Shown piece after piece: positions 20,282-27,085 of a stretch of DNA of 28,931 bases. The position numbers and the translations under genes are program-made. The stretch is from a virus. The DNA lies in IMG/VR virus record IMGVR_UViG_3300025896_000143, positions 1 through 28,931 of that record, one strand, 5' to 3'. Positions within the stretch are counted from its first letter, which is position 1. Each line of letters opens with the position of its first letter. The notes below the pieces were generated by a model. That model worked only from the letters and a program-made list of their open reading frames with translations. It was not told the DNA's origin and made no database searches.

Positions 20282-21040
20282 ATGATGACGACTATTTCGC
20301 AGATCATCACTGACGCCTACCGCGAGAGCAACCTCATCGCTGTTGGTGCCTCGCCTACCACGGCAGAGCAGACCGAGGCGCTCCGACTGCTGAATCGTGT
20401 CGTCAGTTCGCTCTTCGGTAACGAAATGGGCGACCCCCTTTCCGTGCTTCCACTCGGTAAAGGAAATATACAGACGCCGAACAGTGTCAACCTCTACATG
20501 GATGACCTACTGGACTACTACGTCCCGGCGAACACTCGGTTGCAGTGCAATCTCGAAGAAGAGACTACTGTCAACCTCTCACCGAATCCGCGTGACGGTG
20601 AACGCTTTTCGGTAGTGGACGCTAGCAACAACCTTGCTACCCACAACCTTCTCGTTTACGGTAACGGACGTCTGATTGAAGACGCTACGAACATTGTTCT
20701 CGATACCAACGGTTTGACCCGCGACTGGTTCTACCGTGATGATCTAGGAGAATGGGTTCGACTCTCTGATCTGACGGTAGACAACAACAGTCCCTTCCCG
20801 ACTGAATTCGATGACCTCCTAGTCACTCGTCTGGCTCTCCGCCTTTCGCCGCGACAGGGGGCTGAATTCGACCCGGGCTCACAGGTTGAAATGACCCGGC
20901 TTGAAAAGAAGTTCCGGGCTCGTTACAAGCAGTCGACTACGGTAGACGTGGAAGACGGTCTGGTAAAGCTTCCCAGCCGACGTCAGTGGGCTAACGGGGG
21001 AAGCGGGACTTCATTCAATAGGGGTATCCCACGGTGGTAA
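20282..21040 (+). CDS. Head-to-tail adaptor, P22 gp4-like
   Basis: 252 residues. The start TTISQIITDAYRESNLIAVG followed by SPTTAEQTEALRLLNRVVSS is the helical pattern of the gp4 tail accessory factor family, which forms a ring under the portal. The C-terminal part (LALRLSPRQGAEFDPGSQVE) is the helix near the end of that fold. P22 gp4 is 166 residues; the extra 90 here lie in a beta-rich middle (NVNLYMDDLLDYYVP-like and ETTVNLSPNPRDGERFSV), which may be an elaboration. Two tandem ATGs are possible; GGAG spacing slightly favours the second. It ends in an overlap with the hub gene. Confidence 0.75.
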   Translation: MMTTISQIITDAYRESNLIAVGASPTTAEQTEALRLLNRVVSSLFGNEMGDPLSVLPLGKGNIQTPNSVNLYMDDLLDYYVPANTRLQCNLEEETTVNLSPNPRDGERFSVVDASNNLATHNLLVYGNGRLIEDATNIVLDTNGLTRDWFYRDDLGEWVRLSDLTVDNNSPFPTEFDDLLVTRLALRLSPRQGAEFDPGSQVEMTRLEKKFRARYKQSTTVDVEDGLVKLPSRRQWANGGSGTSFNRGIPRW

Positions 21041-22305
21041 GTTCCGTCACCTTCTTCCCGAGTCTTTCGTCGCGCCAAGTCGCGGCGGAGCCGGTAATCA
21101 CTCTCAAGAACCGCTTTGCCGAACAGAACCCGCGTCTGAACGACAGCCCGGTTTCTCTGATTGCTCGACCCCGGTTGAAAAAGTTCGTGGAAGTCGGGAC
21201 GGGCCATATCCGGAAAGTATTCTCAACCCCCGGTGTCTTCGACGACGACCTTTTCGTAGTGTCTGGGTTGAAGCTGTATCGTGGTGGATACGACGGAGTA
21301 TTCGCCGACAAGGGAACTATTTCCACTCAACTGACTGGCGCAGTCTCGATGTGCGCTGTAGCACCTATCGGAACTACTCCTGCTTTCCTTTGGATTGCCG
21401 AGGGCGGTATCCTCTGGGTCTATACTGACAACGGTCAGGCTATGGGCCACTTGGAAGTGACTGGCACTCTCGCCAACAACGATACCTTCGTCATCGGAGG
21501 CGTCTACTACAAACTGACTAATGGGTCAGTCGATACCGGAACCCCTAACGGGACGTCTGGAACGCCTTACCTTGTTAACATCGGTTTGAACAACGGCGAC
21601 GCCATCACGAACCTCTACAACGCTATCAACGCCACCGGTGTAGCAGGCACGGACTACTCGACGAATATCGTCGATCCTCACGCTACCGTGTTTGCAGGGT
21701 CTTCGTCCAGCACGGACCTTTACGTCTACGCCATCGAATATGGAACTTCCGGGAACTCCATCGCAGTATCCGAGACTTCGGCTAACGCCGCTTGGACTGC
21801 CGCTACTCTTACTGGCGGTGGGGCTGAACAGCTTCGGCAGGTTCAGGTTCCTGGTGACGTCGGGGCTATCTCGGTTGCCCAGATCAACAGCTACGTAATC
21901 GTTGTTCCTGTTCAGACTACGGCTACCAACGGTCAGTTCTTCTGGGTCAACCCCGGGGAAACCAAGATCGACCCGACTGATTACGCCACCGCTGAACGCT
22001 CTCCGGATGGTATCAATCAGGTTGTAGTTTTCGGTGAAATGTTCTGGCTGATGGGTCAGAATACCACCGAGCCTTGGATTACCACTGGCGACGCAACCGC
22101 CCCGATGGAACGGTTTAAGGGTGTTCTCTACGACCGTGGTTCGTGGGAAGGCGCAGCCATCCAGGTCAAGGACAGTCTAGTCACCATAGATGAAGACGGA
22201 GGTGTCTGGGTTATATCAGGCGGCGCGAACCGAGTATCAACACCAGACATTGAGGAAAAGATTCGTCGGGCTATCCAAAAGGGAGCCCTTCTCGCGTCCT
22301 TCTAA
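21034..22305 (+). CDS. Tail hub / packaged DNA stabilisation protein, P22 gp10-like
   Basis: 423 residues from a GTG at 21034 that overlaps the adaptor gene. The order VITLKNRFAEQNPRLNDSPV, SLIARPRLKKFVEVGTGHIR and GVFDDDLFVVSGLKLYR follows the N-terminal blades of the P22 gp10 hub, which plugs the portal after packaging. Residues about 141-264 differ: GTLANNDTFVIGGVYYKL with a later AINATGVAGTDYST and GTSGNSIAVSETSANAAWT form a module known from many phage virion proteins, here apparently inserted between blades. Blade-like sequence resumes at VPGDVGAISVAQINSYVIVV. The protein ends at ALLASF, shorter than P22 gp10 (472); a blade-like region occurs two genes later. Confidence 0.75.
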   Translation: MVSSVTFFPSLSSRQVAAEPVITLKNRFAEQNPRLNDSPVSLIARPRLKKFVEVGTGHIRKVFSTPGVFDDDLFVVSGLKLYRGGYDGVFADKGTISTQLTGAVSMCAVAPIGTTPAFLWIAEGGILWVYTDNGQAMGHLEVTGTLANNDTFVIGGVYYKLTNGSVDTGTPNGTSGTPYLVNIGLNNGDAITNLYNAINATGVAGTDYSTNIVDPHATVFAGSSSSTDLYVYAIEYGTSGNSIAVSETSANAAWTAATLTGGGAEQLRQVQVPGDVGAISVAQINSYVIVVPVQTTATNGQFFWVNPGETKIDPTDYATAERSPDGINQVVVFGEMFWLMGQNTTEPWITTGDATAPMERFKGVLYDRGSWEGAAIQVKDSLVTIDEDGGVWVISGGANRVSTPDIEEKIRRAIQKGALLASF

Positions 22306-22314
22306 GGAAAACAT

Positions 22315-23361
22315 ATGTCTATTCAATTCATGGACAACTTCCAGTTCTACGGGACGTCTACCTCTAATATGTTGGACGGTCTTCCGTGGTCTGCTGTAAT
22401 AGGTTCGCTTACTACTGATCCCGATCCAAATGCCTCAGGTAATGTCTTAAGGCTTTCTTCGTCGGCTAATAACAGCAATACCACCGATACACGACTATCG
22501 CTTCCGTCCGTGACGGATAAAGTAGGTTGCGGTATGAGGTTCTACATGGGCTCTCTACCAAGTAGTTCTGGCGTTAGACCTGTTGTTTTGGGATATCGTG
22601 ATCTGTCTAACAGTAAAATTTATGACTGGATCATTGAAACCAACGGATCACTGAGTCTATACGAGGGTAGTGGAACTTTGATTGCTACCACGACTAATCC
22701 AGTGATGGCACCGCGTTCGTGGTTCCACTACGAGTTCTATGTAGACCTAGGCGCAGGAACTTACGAAGCCCGTATTGAGGGGGTGACTGTTTTGTCTGGC
22801 AGCGGTCTTACGTCGCTACAGAATGTTTACCTCGTTGGTATGTCACCACGTCAAAACCTTAATTCGAATACTAGTTCCCAGGATTACATCAAGGATTTTA
22901 TCTTGTGGGATGCCTCAGGGTCTAACAACAACACCTTCCTTGGTCCGGTAGCAGTGTTCTTGCTAAAAGTAAATAGTGACGTATCTTCTGGTTGGACTCG
23001 TTCAACTGGTATTACCGACTACCAGCTTCTAGATGAAACCGCTCCTGATGACGCCGACTATATCTCCGCTAACTCAACACCCCCTGCGGCTTCGATCATG
23101 ACTCTGGAAGACCTTGGTTCTGAAATCGTAGGTGTCAGGGGTCTGCAGATGATGGCGCGGGCTAAAAAGTCCGATGGCGGGGATGCCACTCTGCAGCTCT
23201 CTATGCTATCTGGCGCGGCGGAAGACCTAGGTGCAACTCACGCCGTTACCACTGGCTACAAATACTGGTGGGACATTTCCGAACTTGATCCTGATACTGG
23301 TTCTCTTTGGGACCCTCTGGCCGTTAACGACGCTATGATCAAGATCAACCGCACAGTCTAA
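22315..23361 (+). CDS. LamG/concanavalin-like virion protein
   Basis: 348 residues. The start MSIQFMDNFQFYGTSTSNML is followed by a beta-rich region with RLSLPSVTDKVGCGMRFYMG and SWFHYEFYVDLGAGTYEARI, the strand pattern of LamG-like jelly-roll domains in phage structural proteins. The second half (VAVFLLKVNSDVSSGWTRST to the end) is another beta domain. It lies between two hub/tail proteins and is likely a tail or baseplate-like component, possibly carbohydrate-binding. The ATG follows AAGGAAAACAT. No catalytic residues are visible. Confidence 0.7.
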   Translation: MSIQFMDNFQFYGTSTSNMLDGLPWSAVIGSLTTDPDPNASGNVLRLSSSANNSNTTDTRLSLPSVTDKVGCGMRFYMGSLPSSSGVRPVVLGYRDLSNSKIYDWIIETNGSLSLYEGSGTLIATTTNPVMAPRSWFHYEFYVDLGAGTYEARIEGVTVLSGSGLTSLQNVYLVGMSPRQNLNSNTSSQDYIKDFILWDASGSNNNTFLGPVAVFLLKVNSDVSSGWTRSTGITDYQLLDETAPDDADYISANSTPPAASIMTLEDLGSEIVGVRGLQMMARAKKSDGGDATLQLSMLSGAAEDLGATHAVTTGYKYWWDISELDPDTGSLWDPLAVNDAMIKINRTV

Positions 23362-23372
23362 GCGAGTAATAG

Positions 23373-24221
23373 ATGGTAGCAGCAGCGACGATTGACGTCT
23401 CCCAGGCTTTTATTCTGGCGACGAATCAGTATAATGCCCAAGACCTATTAGCGTCTCAGGTGTTTGCGCTGACTGCTGCCATTTGGCCCGCAGACGGTGT
23501 TTCAGTTTCTCAAGCACATGGATTGGTCGCTGTGGCAGCCGCAAATACAATTACAACGTCTCAAGCGTTCGTCCTTGCAGCTAGCACAGGTCGAGTCGCC
23601 GATCCTAATGTCAGGGTTTGGACTTATACTCTAGATGGACATGACTTCGTAGTCTTCCGTCTAGGTAATGATGAGACTCTGGTTTATGATATCACGACTA
23701 GTCAATGGTCTACGTTCGCTTCCGGAAGCGGTGCCCTTTGGAGGGCATACAACGGAACTAACTGGCTGGGAGCTGACCCTATTTCGGCGGGCTACGGTAG
23801 TAATATCGTCGTAGGAGACGATGGAAACGGTTCTCTGTATTTCCTTGACCCGGATGGAGATACAGACGACGACGCCATAGTAGGGGCGGACACGCCAAGA
23901 CCTTTCGACCGCGTAGCTATTGGACAGGTAGTAACTCACGGATACAACGCTCAACGGTGTTTTGGTGTTACTCTTCTTGGTAGCATCGGAGAGCAGGTAT
24001 CAGACGACACCGACCTAAGATCGGTTAATCTGTCCGTCTCTGACGACAGCGGTCATAGCTATACTGATTGCGGCGATTTGACGGTTGATGCCGAAAGTTA
24101 CCAGACGCGATTGAACTGGCGCTCTTTGGGTAGTGTTCGTTATCCTGGTCGACTATTCAAAATCAGTGATAGCGGGGCCCTTAAGCGTATTGACTCACTA
24201 GATGTTCAGGATGAACGGTAA
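23373..24221 (+). CDS. Tail protein with SQ-repeat start and hub-like C-terminal domain
   Basis: 282 residues. The first 75 residues repeat an 18-residue unit built around S-Q-[AV]-[FH]-x-L: SQAFILA (10-16), SQVFALT (28-34), SQAHGLV (46-52) and SQAFVLA (63-69), a likely stack of beta turns. The rest, VWTYTLDGHDFVVFRLGNDE followed by TLVYDITTSQWSTF, then SLYFLDPDGD and DDSGHSYTDCGDL, matches blades seen in the C-terminal part of gp10-type hub proteins. It may supply the second half of the hub whose first half is encoded at 21034-22305. The ribosome site is weak; the start is ten bases after the upstream stop. Its stop overlaps the next ATG as TAATG. Confidence 0.7.
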   Translation: MVAAATIDVSQAFILATNQYNAQDLLASQVFALTAAIWPADGVSVSQAHGLVAVAAANTITTSQAFVLAASTGRVADPNVRVWTYTLDGHDFVVFRLGNDETLVYDITTSQWSTFASGSGALWRAYNGTNWLGADPISAGYGSNIVVGDDGNGSLYFLDPDGDTDDDAIVGADTPRPFDRVAIGQVVTHGYNAQRCFGVTLLGSIGEQVSDDTDLRSVNLSVSDDSGHSYTDCGDLTVDAESYQTRLNWRSLGSVRYPGRLFKISDSGALKRIDSLDVQDER

Positions 24222-25096
24222 TGACTCTACGTCTTCAAGAACTCCAACAAAGAGAAGCAATGGTGAACCCGGACGGAACCCCGTCCCAGTATTTCCTGCG
24301 CTATCTTAAAGCTAGAGGTGGGGCCCTTACTGATCTTGAGGCTTCTATATTGTCGAAGGCCGATAAATCGACCCAGGTAATCGCAGGGGCAGGTCTTGAC
24401 GGAGGGGGCGACCTATCCTCAGATGTAACACTCTCAGCGAATGAACAGGAAATCCTTGATGCTATTTCAACCACACAAGGCTCGATCTTGTATCGAGGTT
24501 CTTCTGATTGGGTTGTTCTAACTCCTAGCACCGCAGGCAAGGTATTAACAACTAACGGACCTAGTGCAAATCCTACTTGGGAGGCTGTGACTGGCGGCGG
24601 AGGGGGAGGGATGGCCCACTGCGCCCCCTTGCCTAGGGGGACGTCTGCTTCGGCTACTGGCCAAGCTACCAAGGGAATTCAGTTTGATGTAGATATTGCT
24701 TTCGATATCTACGGCGTAAGGACTCATATGACGGCTAAGGCCGGGGCTACTTATAGAGCTTCTGTCTGGTCTATGTCAGGCAGTAATCTCGGGACTAATA
24801 TTGTAACTTCCGCCCCATGGACTGGTGGGGCTACCGCCGAAGAACTTCATGAGGTTCTGTTCAGTGGAGGCCCTTATACTCTTACAGCAGGGAATACTTA
24901 CGTAGTCCTAATCACCGCGACTTCCGAATCAGCTAGTTACGTCTTTCCTCTTTACTCTACGACCAGTAACTCGTATTTCGCTAACGTCCCTGCAAGGGGT
25001 TTGGTCTACGCTAGGGCATCTGCTAACTCACTTTCAGCGGGTCAGGCTATATCAACTGGGGCTGGGAACTACTCCGTCGCACTTCTGACAGGATAA
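24221..25096 (+). CDS. Tail fibre-type protein
   Basis: 291 residues. The N-terminus (MTLRLQELQQREAMVNPDGT, SQYFLRYLKARGG) is typical of phage fibre proteins, followed by VIAGAGLDGGGDLSSDVTLS and GSILYRGSSDWVVLTPSTAG, two modules that recur in the shafts of phage tail fibres. A run of six glycines at about 125-130 acts as a hinge. The C-terminal 160 residues are a beta-sandwich-like domain (YGVRTHMTAKAGATYRASVW) that may bind the host surface. No chaperone domain or lyase motif is visible. It starts at a TAATG overlap. Confidence 0.72.
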   Translation: MTLRLQELQQREAMVNPDGTPSQYFLRYLKARGGALTDLEASILSKADKSTQVIAGAGLDGGGDLSSDVTLSANEQEILDAISTTQGSILYRGSSDWVVLTPSTAGKVLTTNGPSANPTWEAVTGGGGGGMAHCAPLPRGTSASATGQATKGIQFDVDIAFDIYGVRTHMTAKAGATYRASVWSMSGSNLGTNIVTSAPWTGGATAEELHEVLFSGGPYTLTAGNTYVVLITATSESASYVFPLYSTTSNSYFANVPARGLVYARASANSLSAGQAISTGAGNYSVALLTG

Positions 25097-25099
25097 CAG

Positions 25100-25513
25100 A
25101 TGATCTATAGAAGTCATGATATTCCGGAGATAGTGGCGGCAGTTTCAATGTATTCAGATGAAATCATAGGGTTTCACCCTAGTGATTGGATTTCCGACAA
25201 CAGGAATATAGCGTTAACTGACGGAAACGGTAACTACAATCTCCTTGAATATGAAGTCCCGGGAGTCTACACAGGACACACGTTTTATAGGGATAGAGGA
25301 AAGAACGCGATCCGACTTCTTCGCGAAGCCTTGAAAACAGCCTTCACTGACTATCCTGTCGAGATTATTCGAGGGCTGACTCCTATCAAACTCATAGGAG
25401 CGCGTTGGATGGCCCGACAAGGAGGGTTCAAATCATATGGAGTTGTCCAGACTTTGACAGGTCCTTGCGAACTCTTCATTCTGTCTAAACACGAATACTT
25501 AGGAACCAAATAA
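25100..25513 (+). CDS. GNAT-like virion-region protein (DUF2824-like)
   Basis: 137 residues. GVYTGHTFYRDRGKNAIRLL and LREALKTAFTDYPVEIIRGL followed by ARWMARQGGFKSYGVVQT show the strand-helix order and R-G-K loop of GNAT acetyltransferase folds. Small proteins of this type sit among head and tail genes in P22-like phages, where the fold is thought to be structural or of unknown use. A proven acetyl-CoA pocket cannot be read: the usual Q/R-x-x-G-x-G/A motif is reduced to R-D-R-G-K. Ribosome site CAGGATAACAG is acceptable. The next gene starts one base after this stop. Confidence 0.6.
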   Translation: MIYRSHDIPEIVAAVSMYSDEIIGFHPSDWISDNRNIALTDGNGNYNLLEYEVPGVYTGHTFYRDRGKNAIRLLREALKTAFTDYPVEIIRGLTPIKLIGARWMARQGGFKSYGVVQTLTGPCELFILSKHEYLGTK

Positions 25514-25514
25514 T

Positions 25515-26186
25515 ATGGGCGGTCTTTTTGGTGGATCGAAGCAGTCCAGCACTTCGTCGAACGTCAACAATTCTACTCTTTCCTCGGCTCTGATGCCGAC
25601 GGTAAGTGGTGTTGGCGATAGCTTCAACGCCATCAAGGCGCTGCTGTCTGGCGACACGTCGGGCTTCAACAACTTCAAGAACGCTGCTGGCTATAACTTT
25701 GCTGCCAAGCAGGGCACCCAAGGTGTTCTAGGTAGTGGGGCTGCCCGTGGCCTACTGCGGTCGGGTGCAACTGGCAAGGGGCTTGTCTCGTTCGGACAGG
25801 GCCTTGCTAACCAATATCTCGACAGCTATCTCTCGAAACTCACCGGTATGGGCCAGCTTGGTCTGGGCGCTGCAGGTGTGCTGGCGGATTCGGGCAAGGT
25901 ATCGACCCAGAAGTCGAGTTCGAAGAACGGTCTCGGTGGTCTGGTCGGTGGTCTGGCCTCGGGAATCGCCGCTTCCGATCCTCGGTTGAAAGAAAACGTC
26001 ATCCAGATCGGCCTGCTCGAAGACGGTATGCCGCTCTACAGCTACAACTACATCTGGGATAGTCCGGATGATCGACAGATCGGTGTCATGGCTACTGACG
26101 TGGCCGAGAAGCGTCCGTGGGCTCTTGGTCCACAGATCGGTGATTACCAGACGGTTGATTACAGCAAGCTAGGGGGTGTAGAATGA
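25515..26186 (+). CDS. Ejection-region protein ending in S74-like LKEN module
   Basis: 223 residues. The first 150 are small-residue- and glycine-rich (LLRSGATGKGLVSFGQGLAN, LGGLVGGLASGIAASDPRLK), typical of proteins that thread through the portal. The last 70 contain SDPRLKENV (154-162), a YSYNYIWD strand and IGVMATDV, then YQTVDYSKLGG. That is the core of the intramolecular chaperone-type (peptidase S74-like) module, which often appears on phage internal or fibre proteins. It is too short for the autocleaving trimer form, so it may be only a conserved binding or assembly tag. The position matches the first DNA ejection gene of P22-like phages. Its end overlaps the next ATG. Confidence 0.68.
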   Translation: MGGLFGGSKQSSTSSNVNNSTLSSALMPTVSGVGDSFNAIKALLSGDTSGFNNFKNAAGYNFAAKQGTQGVLGSGAARGLLRSGATGKGLVSFGQGLANQYLDSYLSKLTGMGQLGLGAAGVLADSGKVSTQKSSSKNGLGGLVGGLASGIAASDPRLKENVIQIGLLEDGMPLYSYNYIWDSPDDRQIGVMATDVAEKRPWALGPQIGDYQTVDYSKLGGVE

Positions 26187-27052
26187 GCCTGTTTGGTCTA
26201 CTTCCTCAAGGGGTCGTAGAGGCCGTAGCAGGGGCCGGTGGTCCTAATCCAATGGCCCAGATGACTGCTGATCAACCCCAGCCCCCGCAGCACTCCGGTA
26301 TGTTCGGACTGAAAGGAACCTTCCGAGACGTCCTCGGTGTCCTCGGTGACGCCTTCTTGATGAATTCGGGAATCAACCCTATCTACAGCGGTCAGCGTCA
26401 TCAGGAAAAGGTCGGAGACGCCCTCAACGGCTTCAACGATGATCCTTTTGGCGCTATCCAGCGACTCGGCGGAGTAGATGCCGCTCTGGGTCAGAAGTAT
26501 TACGGTGATTATCTCGATAGCTCGGATCGGCAGGCTGCCCTCGCACAGAAGGCGAAGTCTGACGCTTTCAACCAAGAAGGCCAGTTCGCTACTCGCCTCG
26601 GTGGTATGTTCGGTGCTTCGAATGAAGCCACCTACGGGCCAATGCTTGCGAATGCCCGGAAGCGGGCTGAATCGCTCGGAATGGGTCACTTGCTTGATGG
26701 GCTGCCTGACGTTTACGACAAGGACGCTGTCAATGCTTGGGTTCGTGGGACGATGGAGCCAAAAGAACAGGCTAATATCGACTATCGTAATACCCGCGCA
26801 AGCCAGTTCGATGCCGAGCACCAAGAGCGTGTCCGACATAACAAGGCAGCCGAAGGCACTGCCTCTACTAATGCAGCCACTTCTCGCCAGCGCGCTGGAA
26901 CCTACGGGAAGAAAGTTCAGAGCGATATCGAATACCGGGATTGGCGGAAGACGAATGCTCCGCCGTCGCCTGCTCGGCCTGGAAATACCTCCAGTCGGAG
27001 GGCACCCGCTCCTAATATTCCTCCGCCTCCCCCGGGATTCAAAGCCCAGTAA
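26183..27052 (+). CDS. Internal virion / ejection protein
   Basis: 289 residues, starting in an ATGA overlap with the preceding gene. No family recognised. The N-terminus is hydrophobic to small (MSLFGLLPQGVVEAVAGAGG), a helical middle has GQRHQEKVGDALNGF and SDRQAALAQKAKSDAFNQEG, and the last 90 residues are polar, arginine- and proline-rich, ending RRAPAPNIPPPPPGFKAQ. Such composition is common in P22-like ejection proteins that leave the capsid with the DNA. Position between two other candidate ejection genes supports this. Confidence 0.65.
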   Translation: MSLFGLLPQGVVEAVAGAGGPNPMAQMTADQPQPPQHSGMFGLKGTFRDVLGVLGDAFLMNSGINPIYSGQRHQEKVGDALNGFNDDPFGAIQRLGGVDAALGQKYYGDYLDSSDRQAALAQKAKSDAFNQEGQFATRLGGMFGASNEATYGPMLANARKRAESLGMGHLLDGLPDVYDKDAVNAWVRGTMEPKEQANIDYRNTRASQFDAEHQERVRHNKAAEGTASTNAATSRQRAGTYGKKVQSDIEYRDWRKTNAPPSPARPGNTSSRRAPAPNIPPPPPGFKAQ

Positions 27053-27058
27053 GCAGAC

Positions 27059-27079
27059 TAGCGTCAGCTAGGATAAGGA
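27059..27079 (+). other. Hairpin before large ejection gene
   Basis: CTAGC-GTCA-GCTAG, a 5-bp stem just upstream of the AAGGA ribosome site of the gene at 27086. It is a different sequence from the TTCGTC/GACGAA hairpins but a similar position. Confidence 0.4.
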
Positions 27080-27085
27080 AACAAC

